From assembly GCF_947496075.1 (NCBI RefSeq), contig NZ_CANMBJ010000001.1:248001-312000 (forward strand): a stretch of DNA of 64,000 nucleotides, in the 5' to 3' direction. Below the pieces are notes generated by a model. It saw nothing but the letters and a program-made list of their open reading frames with translations, searched no databases and had not been told where the DNA came from. Origin of the DNA: an uncultured Tateyamaria sp. GTDB lineage: Bacteria; Pseudomonadota; Alphaproteobacteria; Rhodobacterales; Rhodobacteraceae. Numbering within the stretch: the stretch's first letter is position 1; each line of letters starts with the position of its first letter. Position numbers and translations under genes: made by a program. This document shows, in pieces, positions 1 to 10,029 of this stretch.

Positions 1-11
1 GCCAAATTCTT

Positions 12-410
12 ATGGAAACCCGGCAATTCGCAGCGGCAGCGAATGCGCACGGCCGTGCGGTACAGTTGCGCCCCAACGATGGGCTGCTACAGGCCGGGTA
101 TGGCCGTGCGCTTTTGGCCAGTGGAAATGTCAGCGCGGCCCTGCCAGCCCTTGAACGCGCCCGCCGCATTGATTTCCGGGATGGATCGATGTTGCGCGAT
201 CTCAGCGTGGCCTATGCGAAATCCGGCCAGCGCGGCATGGCGTCACTTATCACTGCCGAGCGCTACGCCCTGCGTGGTCGGCTCGAAGATGCCGGTATTC
301 ATGCAAAGCGGGCCACCGGCCTCCTGTCAGAAGGGTCTGGCCCTTGGCAACGGGCACAGGATGTGGTCCTTGCATCTGAACGCGCAGAAAAGCGCAAGAA
401 ACGGAGATAG
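12..410 (+). CDS. C-terminal part of a TPR-containing protein, probably an M48-family metalloprotease (BepA/YfgC-like); 5' end probably outside the window
   Basis: TPR-like repeats (GYGRALLASGNVSAALPALERARRIDFRDGSMLRDLSVAYAKSGQRGMASL); runs directly into a DsbA-like gene; near the window edge. Confidence 0.6.
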   Translation: METRQFAAAANAHGRAVQLRPNDGLLQAGYGRALLASGNVSAALPALERARRIDFRDGSMLRDLSVAYAKSGQRGMASLITAERYALRGRLEDAGIHAKRATGLLSEGSGPWQRAQDVVLASERAEKRKKRR

Positions 411-413
411 AGC

Positions 414-1160
414 ATGTTCTTCCGCCCCCTCGCAGCAGCCTCTTTTGCCATGGCGCTCGCCTTACCCGCCCAAGCGCTTGATCTGAGCCAGATGACCGAC
501 GAAGAGCGGCAAATTTTCCGTGAAGAAGTACGCGCATACCTGATGGACAACCCACAGGTGATTATGGATGCGGTGCAGGTGCTGGAACAAAGGCAAGCTG
601 CAGCACAAGCTCAAGCCGACCTTTCACTTGTGTCCGACAACGCCGAAGACATTTTCAACGACGGCTTCAGCTTTGTCGGCGGCAACCCCGATGGGGACAT
701 CACCCTGGTCGAGTTCCTCGACTATCGCTGCGGGTTCTGCAAACGCGCCCATGGTGAGGTTGCCAAACTATTGGAAACGGATGGCAATATTCGCCTGATT
801 GTCAAAGAATTCCCGATCCTTGGAGAACAGTCGCTGCTTGCCTCGCGATTCACTATCGCAACCAAGCAAATCGCCGGTTCAGAGGCCTACAAGAACGTCA
901 GCGACGCTGTGATGGAAATGTCAGGCGATGTATCGATGCGCACGCTGCGGCGCATGGCATCGACCTTTGGCCTCGATGCCACCGCGATCGAAGCGCATAT
1001 GGAAAGTGAAGCGGTGACGGATGAAATCCGTCGCACCCGTGCTCTAGCCCAAAGATTGCAGATCACCGGCACGCCTACATTCGTCCTGCAAGACGAACTT
1101 GTGCGCGGCTTCCTGCCCTTTGATGAGATGCAGGCATTGGTCGACGAAAAGCGGGGATGA
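414..1160 (+). CDS. DsbA family thiol:disulfide oxidoreductase (periplasmic, thioredoxin fold)
   Basis: Signal peptide; FLDYRCGFCKRAHGEV active-site CxxC; TGTPTFVL cis-Pro motif. Confidence 0.9.
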   Translation: MFFRPLAAASFAMALALPAQALDLSQMTDEERQIFREEVRAYLMDNPQVIMDAVQVLEQRQAAAQAQADLSLVSDNAEDIFNDGFSFVGGNPDGDITLVEFLDYRCGFCKRAHGEVAKLLETDGNIRLIVKEFPILGEQSLLASRFTIATKQIAGSEAYKNVSDAVMEMSGDVSMRTLRRMASTFGLDATAIEAHMESEAVTDEIRRTRALAQRLQITGTPTFVLQDELVRGFLPFDEMQALVDEKRG

Positions 1161-1205
1161 CCTGCTGAGGTCTTCAGGACGCCCGACCGCCTCCAGAAGA
1201 ACTCG

Positions 1206-2339
1206 CTATTCTGCCGCTTGCGCCTCTGCTGCGCTTGCGGCGTCCAGTTCCGCGGCTTTCTTCTCTACCTCTTCGACGATGTGATCGACCATCTGGTCAT
1301 TGTCCATCCGGTGGCTTTGCTTGCCAGCCAGATACACCATGCCGTGGCCGGCCCCACCGCCGGTAAAGCCCACATCGGTCATGAGCGCTTCGCCCGGTCC
1401 GTTCACGACGCAGCCGATAATGGACAGGCTCATGGGCGTCTTGATATGCGCCAACCGGTCTTCCAGCACTTCGACAGTCTTGATCACATCAAAACCCTGC
1501 CGTGCGCAGGATGGACAGGAGATGATGTTCACACCGCGGTGCCGCAGACCAAGTGACTTGAGAATTTCGTAACCGACTTTGACCTCTTCCACGGGATCGG
1601 CAGACAAGGACACGCGGATCGTATCGCCAATGCCCATCCAAAGCAGGTTGCCAAGGCCAATCGCGGATTTGATGGTGCCGGACGTTAAGCCGCCCGCTTC
1701 GGTGATCCCAAGATGGATCGGCGCATCCGTGGCCTCGGCCAACTTCTGATACGCCGCGGCCGCCATGAACACATCAGACGCTTTGCAGCTGATCTTGAAC
1801 TCGTGAAAGTCGTTGTCCTGCAAGATCTTGATGTGGTCGAGGCCACTTTCCACCATCGCGTCGGGTGTGGGCTCACCATATTTCTCGAGCAGGTGCTTTT
1901 CGAGTGACCCAGCGTTCACGCCGATGCGGATGGAGCAGTTGTGGTCGCGCGCGGCCTTGATGACCTCTTTGATCCGGTCTTGCGACCCGATGTTGCCGGG
2001 ATTGATACGCAGACAGGCGGCACCTGCCTCGGCCGCTTCGATCCCGCGCTTGTAGTGGAAATGGATGTCAGCAACGATTGGCACCGGGCTGTCAGCGACG
2101 ATCTCTTTCAACGCCTTGGACGACGCCTGATCCGGGACCGAAATACGCACGATGTCCGCGCCCGCCTCTGCTGCCGCCTGCACCTGCGCCACCGTCGCCG
2201 CGACATCGGTGGTCAAGGTGTTGGTCATGGTCTGGACCGTGATCGGCGCATCGCCACCAACCGGCACCGATCCCACCATGATCTGACGGCTTTCCCGACG
2301 GTAGATGTTACGCCACGGACGGATATGGTTAAGCGACAT
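1206..2339 (-). CDS. ispG: 4-hydroxy-3-methylbut-2-enyl diphosphate synthase (flavodoxin)
   Basis: Full-length IspG-like sequence ([19 protein letters not shown]..., [24 protein letters not shown]). Confidence 0.97.
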   Translation of the reverse strand: MSLNHIRPWRNIYRRESRQIMVGSVPVGGDAPITVQTMTNTLTTDVAATVAQVQAAAEAGADIVRISVPDQASSKALKEIVADSPVPIVADIHFHYKRGIEAAEAGAACLRINPGNIGSQDRIKEVIKAARDHNCSIRIGVNAGSLEKHLLEKYGEPTPDAMVESGLDHIKILQDNDFHEFKISCKASDVFMAAAAYQKLAEATDAPIHLGITEAGGLTSGTIKSAIGLGNLLWMGIGDTIRVSLSADPVEEVKVGYEILKSLGLRHRGVNIISCPSCARQGFDVIKTVEVLEDRLAHIKTPMSLSIIGCVVNGPGEALMTDVGFTGGGAGHGMVYLAGKQSHRMDNDQMVDHIVEEVEKKAAELDAASAAEAQAAE

Positions 2340-2415
2340 GAAACACCCTGTTCAGCATCGGCAGTTGTCACGAAAGATAGACAGGTGAAGGCACACCGGC
2401 AATGGGGCGCGAAGA

Positions 2416-3663
2416 CTATTCGCTGATCGCTGTGGATGTTGCTTGTGCTTCGGCGTAGCGGGTCAGCCCCTCGTCGGTGCTAACATCAACAGGCAGATAC
2501 GTCTCTTTCAGACCTGCAATCTCCAGCGGCAAGTTGGATGTCACAGCGCCAGTCGGGCCAACCGGACCATAGAACTTGTTGTTCATTGCGAAGTAGATTG
2601 CACCACTCTCGCCAGTGCGCAACGTGGGCGCTTCTTCGGTCAGGGGCGCTTCCCATGTATCGCCTGCCTGCATCGTTGCTTCGTAGATCACGGTACCATC
2701 GGCGGCACGCACGCGAACCCAGGAGGGTCGCACGGCAACCATTGTCAGCGCAGGCGCAGTTTCCTCGACCACTTGCGGCACGGTGGGTGCAATCGCCTCT
2801 GCCAAGGCGCGATCGACCGCTCCGATCAGCGGTGTGGTGACTGCCGGTTCGGGCGCTGCAAAAGTCCCGATCTCGCGCGGGTCCAAAGTGGCGATTGGCG
2901 CATCGCGCGCAACCAGCACAGGGACATCCAGCGCTTGCGGCCGGTACAGGCGATCCAGCGCATCCGCACGTGGCGTATCAATCGTGGGACCCTGCTCGGC
3001 CAATGACAGGTTTGAGCTGCTCAATGGATCAAGATCGGACAGAACGACCGGCGTTTGATCCACGGGCGCGACCTGTACGCGTTGCACCTCTTGCAGCACG
3101 GAATAGCCGCCAAACCCGATGCCACCAATCAAGGCGAGCAACACAAGCGACGATCCGACGGCGCGTGGCTCAATCCGTGACCAGACGGCCTCGCCTGTTG
3201 GAACGAACGGGGTCGCAGGTGCTGCGAAGATATCGGCTCCGTGAGGTTTCTGCAGCCGATCTTCACGCGCGGCTTTCTTAACCACGGACGCTTCTGCTGA
3301 CATGCCATGGGCAACAGCAAAGCCGCTTTCTGCGCAGAATGTGTGGAAGGAACGATCAGGGTCCATGTTCAGGTAACGGGCATATGACCTAACGTAACCT
3401 GCGATGAAGCCCGGAGTGTCGAAGGCATCTGGGTCACAGGCTTCTATGGCGGCGATATAGCTTGCCTTGATCCGCAGCTCACGCTGCACATCCAACAAGG
3501 ACTTGCCCATCGTTGCACGCTCGCCGCGCATGATGTCGCCTAGGCGCAACTCGAAGTCGTCAAAGCCCTTTGGCTCGACGTCTTCTTGAACTTTTGCGAT
3601 GTCGGATTTCCGCCCGATCATACAGCTGCCCCGTTGTACCAAGTGATGACAAATCGATCCCAC
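2416..3663 (-). CDS. Helix-turn-helix / DUF4115 RodZ-like protein
   Basis: N-terminal Xre-type HTH (LRIKASYIAAIEACDPDAFDTPGFIAGYVRSYARYL), one TM segment, C-terminal beta domain (SWVRVRAADGTVIYEATMQAGDTW). Confidence 0.9.
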   Translation of the reverse strand: MGSICHHLVQRGSCMIGRKSDIAKVQEDVEPKGFDDFELRLGDIMRGERATMGKSLLDVQRELRIKASYIAAIEACDPDAFDTPGFIAGYVRSYARYLNMDPDRSFHTFCAESGFAVAHGMSAEASVVKKAAREDRLQKPHGADIFAAPATPFVPTGEAVWSRIEPRAVGSSLVLLALIGGIGFGGYSVLQEVQRVQVAPVDQTPVVLSDLDPLSSSNLSLAEQGPTIDTPRADALDRLYRPQALDVPVLVARDAPIATLDPREIGTFAAPEPAVTTPLIGAVDRALAEAIAPTVPQVVEETAPALTMVAVRPSWVRVRAADGTVIYEATMQAGDTWEAPLTEEAPTLRTGESGAIYFAMNNKFYGPVGPTGAVTSNLPLEIAGLKETYLPVDVSTDEGLTRYAEAQATSTAISE

Positions 3664-3733
3664 TCGATTCGCTTCACCTCTGTTGTTTAACAGACGGTAA
3701 CATATGGCAATGTTATTTGCGAATATTAGTGAA

Positions 3734-4969
3734 TTATCCTGCGCTCTCGGCGCGATTTAGCGCACAATGAGACCACAGTTTATCCATAGCTTTTACAAGG
3801 GCATCGATCTCTTCCGGGCCATGCACCGGCGATGGTGTAAATCGCAGCCGTTCGGTTCCGCGTGGCACAGTCGGGAAGTTGATCGGCTGAACATAAATAC
3901 CGTGCTCTTCCAACAGCATATCGCTGAGCATCTTGGTGTGAATAGGGTTACCGACCATGACAGGAACGATGTGACTGCCGTGATCGATAATGGGCAAGCC
4001 CATGCCTTTCAGTCGCAATTTCAACGCCTTGGCTTGTACCTGATGGTCCGCGCGCAGGTTTTCAGCTGTTTTCAAGAACGCAACCGATGCAGCCGCCCCG
4101 GCAGCGACGGCGGGTGGCAGCGACGTCGTAAAAATAAATCCAGGCGCATATGACCGGATCGCATCGCACATCTTGGCCGATGCGGCGATGTAGCCCCCCA
4201 TAACCCCATACGCCTTCGCCAGCGTGCCGTTGATGATGTCGATGCGGTGCATCACCCCGTCACGCTCAGCAACACCTGCACCACGCGGACCGTACATGCC
4301 CACGGCGTGCACCTCATCGATATATGTGAGCGCGCCGAATTCGTCGGCAAGATCACAAATCTCTTCGATTGGTCCAAAATCGCCATCCATCGAATAGATG
4401 GACTCGAATGCGATCAGTTTGGGCGCATCAGGATCGTCAGCCTCCAAAAGCTCCCGCAGATGCTCGACATCGTTGTGGCGGAAAACACGCTTCGCACCAC
4501 CGTTACGACGCACACCTTCGATCATCGACGCATGGTTCAATGCATCCGAATAAATAATAAGGCCCGGAAAGAGCTTAGGGAGCGTGCTTAATGTCGCGTC
4601 GTTGGCGATATACGCGCTCGTAAACAGCAACGCGGCATCTTTGCCGTGCAGATCGGCAAGCTCGGCCTCAAGCCGTTTATGGTACACCGTCGTGCCCGAA
4701 ATGTTGCGCGTCCCGCCCGAACCGGCACCGGTCGCATCAATCGCTTCATGCATGGCTTGCAGCACAATGGGGTTTTGACCCATGCCAAGATAGTCATTGC
4801 CGCACCACACGGTAATTGGTGCCTTGGTGCCATCAGGCCGCGTCCATTCCGCATGTGGGAACTGACCCTTTTGACGCTCGATGTCGATGAAGGTCCGGTA
4901 ACGGCCTTCGTCATGCAGGCGTTGCAGGGCTGTGTCCAATTTGGCGGTGTAGTCCACGCGAGGCTCCAT
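3734..4969 (-). CDS. hemA: 5-aminolevulinate synthase
   Basis: ALAS signature: [48 protein letters not shown]. Confidence 0.97.
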   Translation of the reverse strand: MEPRVDYTAKLDTALQRLHDEGRYRTFIDIERQKGQFPHAEWTRPDGTKAPITVWCGNDYLGMGQNPIVLQAMHEAIDATGAGSGGTRNISGTTVYHKRLEAELADLHGKDAALLFTSAYIANDATLSTLPKLFPGLIIYSDALNHASMIEGVRRNGGAKRVFRHNDVEHLRELLEADDPDAPKLIAFESIYSMDGDFGPIEEICDLADEFGALTYIDEVHAVGMYGPRGAGVAERDGVMHRIDIINGTLAKAYGVMGGYIAASAKMCDAIRSYAPGFIFTTSLPPAVAAGAAASVAFLKTAENLRADHQVQAKALKLRLKGMGLPIIDHGSHIVPVMVGNPIHTKMLSDMLLEEHGIYVQPINFPTVPRGTERLRFTPSPVHGPEEIDALVKAMDKLWSHCALNRAESAG

Positions 4970-5179
4970 TTTGGTCTTTGCGTCTTTGTCATTCCGCTGA
5001 CGCAGTATTTAGAATGAATATAGACAGCGAGATTGGGCTTCAATGCTAATCAAATGCGCGTCATGTCGCAGGTCTGGTATTCCCCACCCAGGCAACCTGC
5101 GCTTTGACCCAGATCAACCACTGGACACTGCCCCGCCGCATCGTAGTGTTGCCGCAGCAGTCAAACCAAAGGAAACCCC

Positions 5180-6550
5180 ATGACCCTCGACGCCGTTCTG
5201 TCCCGCATCGATGCTGATCTGCCCCAAGCAACCGAACGGTTGCTAGAGCTATTGCGCATCCAGTCGATCTCGACCGATCCGGCATTTGCGGATCATTGTC
5301 AGACAGCGGCGGACTGGTTGGTGAGGGATCTGCAAAGCATTGGCATCACAGCAGAAAAACGGGAAACACCGGGGCACCCTATGGTTGTGGGTCACGTAGA
5401 AGGCGACGGACCGCACCTTCTGTTCTACGGGCACTACGACGTACAACCTGTTGATCCGTTGGAACTTTGGGATCGCGACCCGTTCGATCCACAGATCGAA
5501 GAAACGGCCAAAGGGCAAGTCATCCGGGGGCGTGGATCATCTGATGACAAAGGTCAGCTCATGACCTTTGTTGAAGCATGTCGCGCCTGGAAGTCCGAGC
5601 ACGGCGCCCTGCCATGCCGCATTACCTTCTTCTTCGAAGGCGAAGAAGAATCAGGCTCTCCGTCCTTGGTCCCCTTCATGCAGGAGAACTCGGAAGAGCT
5701 GAAATCCGACCTCGCCCTGATCTGCGACACCGGCATGTTCGAGTCCCGCGTACCGTCCATCGTCACAATGCTGCGGGGATTGCTAGGCGAAGAGATCACG
5801 ATCACCGCCCCAGACAAAGACTTGCATTCGGGCATGTATGGTGGGGTCGCGATGAACCCGATCCGTGTACTTACCCACGTCCTTGCCTCACTGCATGACG
5901 ATCAGGGTCGCGTTACGGTCCCTGGGTTCTACGACGGCGTACACGAATTGCCGGATGACATTCGCAGCCAATGGCAAGGCCTCGCCTTTGACCATGGCAC
6001 GTTCCTCGGCGATGTGGGTTTGTCGGAACCAGCAGGCGAACAGGACCGTACCCCAATCGAAATGATCTGGTCCCGCCCGACCTGCGATGTGAATGGCATC
6101 TGGGGCGGTTACACAGGCGACGGCTTCAAGACTGTCCTACCGTCCAAGGCACACGCCAAAGTGTCTTTCCGCCTTGTCGGCGATCAGGACCCGCACAAGA
6201 TCCGCAACAGCTTCCGACAGATGGTGGAGGACGCCCTGCCCGCCGATTGCGAGGTTGAATTCTCAGGCCACGGAGCCAGCCAGGCATCGACGACAGAAAC
6301 AACCGATCCGGCCTTCGAAGCGGCGCGTGTTGCGCTCACGAATGAATGGAATGTCCCTGCCGCCTATGTCGGCTGCGGTGGCTCGATTCCGATCGCAGGT
6401 CATTTCCAAGACATTCTCGGCACCACCCCCATGCTCGTCGGCTTCGGCAAGGATGACGATCAGATCCACTCGCCCAACGAAAAATACGACATGGAGAGCT
6501 TTCACAAAGGTATCCGCAGCTGGGCTCGTATCCTCGACGCTCTGACATGA
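5180..6550 (+). CDS. M20 family dipeptidase
   Basis: LFYGHYDVQPVDP, GRGSSDDKGQ, FEGEEESGSPSL metallopeptidase motifs. Confidence 0.93.
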   Translation: MTLDAVLSRIDADLPQATERLLELLRIQSISTDPAFADHCQTAADWLVRDLQSIGITAEKRETPGHPMVVGHVEGDGPHLLFYGHYDVQPVDPLELWDRDPFDPQIEETAKGQVIRGRGSSDDKGQLMTFVEACRAWKSEHGALPCRITFFFEGEEESGSPSLVPFMQENSEELKSDLALICDTGMFESRVPSIVTMLRGLLGEEITITAPDKDLHSGMYGGVAMNPIRVLTHVLASLHDDQGRVTVPGFYDGVHELPDDIRSQWQGLAFDHGTFLGDVGLSEPAGEQDRTPIEMIWSRPTCDVNGIWGGYTGDGFKTVLPSKAHAKVSFRLVGDQDPHKIRNSFRQMVEDALPADCEVEFSGHGASQASTTETTDPAFEAARVALTNEWNVPAAYVGCGGSIPIAGHFQDILGTTPMLVGFGKDDDQIHSPNEKYDMESFHKGIRSWARILDALT

Positions 6551-7401
6551 TGACGTTCACGACTGCCGAAGACGTTACCATCGCCCATGATATACAAGGC
6601 GATGGGCCTCCGGTTCTGCTTCTACACGGTTTTCCGCAAACCAGGGCCATGTGGCACGCCATTGCGCCACAACTGGCCCGGGACTTCACCGTCGTCACCG
6701 CCGATTTACGCGGCTACGGTGCCAGCACCAAACCAGCGCGGATGGAGGATATGAGCTTTCGCAACATGGCCACTGATCAACGGGCGCTGATGGAACATCT
6801 CGGCTTTGATCAATTCCACCTCGTCGGTCACGACCGCGGCGCGCGCACCGCACATCGCATGGCTTTGGATAGTGCCAACAGCGTCCTGTCCCTCACCTTG
6901 ATGGATATTGTACCGACCCATTTGCTGCTGAACGAGGTGACGCAGCAGTTTGCGCGCGCATACTATCACTGGTTCTTTCTGGCTCAACCTGCACCGTTTC
7001 CGGAAACGCTGATCGGCCATGATCCCGATGCCTATTTCGAAAGCTGCCTGGCCGGTTGGGGCGGTGGTACGGGCGGGTTCGACGCTGACGCGCTTGAGGC
7101 GTATCGCACTTCATGGCGCGATCCCGATTGCATCCGCACGATGTGCAACGACTACCGCGCCGGCATCGATGTTGATTTCGACCTCGACGCCTCGTATCTC
7201 GGGCGATCAGTCGATTGCCCTGCCCTTGTGCTTTATGGCGCAGACGGAGTCATGGGACGATCCTATGACGTGGCTGCCACCTGGGCGGATCGGCTGACAA
7301 ACATGCAAGCGAAGGGGCTGCCCGGCGGACATTTCTTCCCAGACACACACTCCGTGGAGACCGCAAAGGCCCTTACCGATTTCTTGAGTTCGCAAAAGTA
7401 A
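6547..7401 (+). CDS. alpha/beta hydrolase (haloacetate dehalogenase-like)
   Basis: LLLHGFPQTRAMWH, DLRGYGAS, LVGHDRGARTAHRMALD nucleophile elbow; overlaps upstream stop. Confidence 0.9.
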   Translation: MMTFTTAEDVTIAHDIQGDGPPVLLLHGFPQTRAMWHAIAPQLARDFTVVTADLRGYGASTKPARMEDMSFRNMATDQRALMEHLGFDQFHLVGHDRGARTAHRMALDSANSVLSLTLMDIVPTHLLLNEVTQQFARAYYHWFFLAQPAPFPETLIGHDPDAYFESCLAGWGGGTGGFDADALEAYRTSWRDPDCIRTMCNDYRAGIDVDFDLDASYLGRSVDCPALVLYGADGVMGRSYDVAATWADRLTNMQAKGLPGGHFFPDTHSVETAKALTDFLSSQK

Positions 7402-7428
7402 GGCGCAACTGCCGGTGCGCCCCGCACG

Positions 7429-8301
7429 TCAAATCACGCCCACAAACCTCTCGGGCAACACATACTGGGTAGCATAGTCCGGGCGGTCGAAATGATAATA
7501 TCCAGTATCGCCACGCGGTTTGAAACTGCGCTGCATCTTCCGACGCAACGGGCGCATGTCGAACTCATCGACCATTTCGAGCTTGGCGAAGTCTTCGAAA
7601 ACCTCTCGATCCTCCCCCCGCGCTTCTGCAAACCAGTGGCGACCTATCGAGGCTTCCTTGACCGATGCATTCACCTCATCGGTGACCGCATTGCGGTGAT
7701 CCATCACGCCGACATATGCGCCGAAATCACAGAACTTCAGATGCATGAGGTACAAATCGTCCGGTGTGAACAGCTTGTCGGCCTGCGTGAAATGCCCGCC
7801 CCGCGCGATCTTGACTGGGACAGAGATGATGCAAGGCTTGGAATAATGTGGTGCCGGACGCACATGACGGCGCGGACCAATGATGTGATCTGTGATCTCG
7901 TCCTGTTCGAGATCGATGCGATGGATCACCTCAAGACCAAGCGGCGTCAACACGCGACCATCAGGCGCATCTTCCAGAAAATCCAGCAACGTACCGCCCG
8001 CCTCCGGGTCACGCACGACCAGTTCATCCACGTCACCAACGATCACATGACGGTAGTAGCGCCGTAGTCCCCCAACGAGGTTGTTCAGTAGTCCCCAACG
8101 CTTGATGTCGAAATTCTTGTGCGGGTCCCCAGGAATGCCGACGATGTTGCACCCGGCGGCCAGCTCGGCCACTTCGGCACCACGACCATGATTGATGACA
8201 TAGCAATTCTCGCGCCCAAACATCTCACCGTAGTGGCGCAGCCACGCTTTCAAGAAAAACGCGTCATCGCGCACCATGGTCACGACGGCCACTGTCTGCA
8301 T
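7429..8301 (-). CDS. glycosyltransferase family 2/92-like protein
   Basis: MVRDDAFFLKAWLRHYGEMFG..., VIVGDVDELVV DxD-type motif. Confidence 0.75.
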   Translation of the reverse strand: MQTVAVVTMVRDDAFFLKAWLRHYGEMFGRENCYVINHGRGAEVAELAAGCNIVGIPGDPHKNFDIKRWGLLNNLVGGLRRYYRHVIVGDVDELVVRDPEAGGTLLDFLEDAPDGRVLTPLGLEVIHRIDLEQDEITDHIIGPRRHVRPAPHYSKPCIISVPVKIARGGHFTQADKLFTPDDLYLMHLKFCDFGAYVGVMDHRNAVTDEVNASVKEASIGRHWFAEARGEDREVFEDFAKLEMVDEFDMRPLRRKMQRSFKPRGDTGYYHFDRPDYATQYVLPERFVGVI

Positions 8302-8391
8302 CTGCTAAGGTCCTGCTCAAAGGGTTATTTTTGCGCACCCTATCGCAAGGACCCGGCCAAGAGAATCGTTATTTTGCCCCAGAGGCTGCGC

Positions 8392-9144
8392 ATGACACTG
8401 CCCCCAGACTTTGCCCGAACCGGCCTGCATGTCAGGCGTGCGGGTGAAACGCCGATCACGGGCTATCAGATCATCGGAGAACGGTCATCGGGCACGAATT
8501 TCGTCAAGCGCTTGTTGGGCCGGAACACAAACCTAGTACCAACCGAAGCACTGGGCTGGAAACATGGCTTTCCCCACATGATGGCGATCCCGTCGGACTT
8601 GGCAGTGATCGTCGTTGTACGAAGGGCTGACACATGGGCGCGGTCCATGTTTTCGAAGCCATGGCACACGACACCCGCCATGCAGGCCATGCCTTTTTCA
8701 GAGTTCATTCGCGCACCATGGGACACGATCATTGACCGTCCCCGATACTTCGAAGGGCTGGTCCCGGAAGGCAGTGTCGGCCTGCCTTTGCAACATGACA
8801 GGCATCCGGCAACGGGCGCACCTTTTGAAACACTGTTTGCCCTGCGCACCGCAAAACTCAACGGGATGTTGTCGCTCCTGAACCGTGACTGCACTTGCGC
8901 CATTCTCCGTATGGAGGATACGCAAGAGCGACCACGGGCAACACTCGATGCTTTGACGTCCGGTCTTGGCTCTGCTCAACCGCATGCCGAATACCGCCCC
9001 GTCGTCAAACGGCTTGGCTCAAAATTCAAACCCGCCGTTGCAGATCGCCCCGCCCTGCCCGACCGCTGGAGCCCAGAGGACATGACGCACCTGCGCAGCT
9101 CTGTAGACACAGACCTCGAAGCGCAATTGGGCTACATCTACTGA
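8392..9144 (+). CDS. sulfotransferase-like (P-loop) protein
   Basis: IIGERSSGTNFVKRLL 5'-PSB-like motif and VVVRRADTWARSM; the ORF track extends to 8119, but ATG 8392 gives the plausible N-terminus (MTLPPDFARTGLHVRR). Confidence 0.7.
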   Translation: MTLPPDFARTGLHVRRAGETPITGYQIIGERSSGTNFVKRLLGRNTNLVPTEALGWKHGFPHMMAIPSDLAVIVVVRRADTWARSMFSKPWHTTPAMQAMPFSEFIRAPWDTIIDRPRYFEGLVPEGSVGLPLQHDRHPATGAPFETLFALRTAKLNGMLSLLNRDCTCAILRMEDTQERPRATLDALTSGLGSAQPHAEYRPVVKRLGSKFKPAVADRPALPDRWSPEDMTHLRSSVDTDLEAQLGYIY

Positions 9145-9149
9145 TCCTC

Positions 9150-9199
9150 TTTCATCTTGCCAGGTAAACTTCGGGGAGCACGAGGGGCTGGCCCCTCGT
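9150..9199 (+). repeat. dispersed hairpin element, copy A
   Basis: TTTCATCTTGCCAGGTAAACTTCGGGGAGCACGAGGGGCTGGCCCCTCG. Confidence 0.65.
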
Positions 9200-9252
9200 T
9201 ACACCGCAAGGCAATCACAGAGCAATCAGCATGGCTTGGAGGTTGGGAAAAG

Positions 9253-9329
9253 TGGCGCGGTTGACGGGGCTCGAACCCGCGACCCCCGGCGTGACAGGCC
9301 GGTACTCTAACCAACTGAGCTACAACCGC
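9253..9329 (-). tRNA. tRNA-Asp(GTC)
   Basis: Reverse complement GCGGTTGTAGCTCAGTTGGTTAGAGTACCGGCCTGTCACGCCGGGGGTCGCGGGTTCGAGCCCCGTCAACCGCGCCA; anticodon loop CTGTCAC; encoded CCA. Confidence 0.98.
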
Positions 9330-9378
9330 GCATTTTGCCTTTCGGCGTGCCCATTCCTCCGGGACCAGAGAGCAGCAG

Positions 9379-9455
9379 TGGCGCGGTTGACGGGGCTCGA
9401 ACCCGCGACCCCCGGCGTGACAGGCCGGTACTCTAACCAACTGAGCTACAACCGC
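9379..9455 (-). tRNA. tRNA-Asp(GTC), second identical copy
   Basis: Identical 77-nt cloverleaf to 9253..9329, separated by 49 bp. Confidence 0.98.
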
Positions 9456-9495
9456 CCGCTGCGTTTGGCGGGTTTATGATCAGCCCCCCGCCCCG

Positions 9496-10029
9496 TCAAG
9501 CGTCTTTTCCCGCTTGGCAGTCGAAATCTGCTGCCAGAATGTCAAAGGCGGCACCAGACCAACGAAACGGCACCATGCGTACCGTCGCCCCAAGCAGTGT
9601 TTCGTCGTGGGGGGTGCCCTCTTGTCCTCCCATGCGGACATAGAAGCGGCGGGCACGCGCATTGTCGGCAATCACAACCAGACGCAAGGCGGTGGCGCCC
9701 TCTTCCACCAGACACGCAGACATCATCTTCAGCAGCCGCGCACCAACACCGCCGCTGCGCGCGTCCGGATCGACGTGCAGATTGTCCAGAAGCGGCACAT
9801 CCTGCCGCACCACGGCGGCGAACCCCAGCACGGCATCGCCGTCTTCGGCCAGCAAGATCAACCGGTCGGCAGGCCAGCTATCCCACCGCGCGCGCATATT
9901 GTCATCAAGCGGCGCACCCAGGACCTCTGCCGGAACATATGGCGCATAGGACGCCCGCCAGCTTCGCGCGTGCAAGGCCGCAAGCGCAGGTGCATCTTCT
10001 GGCTCCGCACGGCGCAAGCGTACCGTCAT
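9496..10029 (-). CDS. GNAT family N-acetyltransferase
   Basis: DNLHVDPDARSGGVGARLLKMM acetyl-CoA binding motif A. Confidence 0.9.
   Translation of the reverse strand: MTVRLRRAEPEDAPALAALHARSWRASYAPYVPAEVLGAPLDDNMRARWDSWPADRLILLAEDGDAVLGFAAVVRQDVPLLDNLHVDPDARSGGVGARLLKMMSACLVEEGATALRLVVIADNARARRFYVRMGGQEGTPHDETLLGATVRMVPFRWSGAAFDILAADFDCQAGKDA

Noticed and set aside
9138-9479. ORFs with internal duplicated peptides (MVRVPACHAGGRGFEPRQPRH; RLTGLEPATPGVTGRYSNQLSYNR)
   Set aside because: Spurious translations of the two tRNA-Asp genes.
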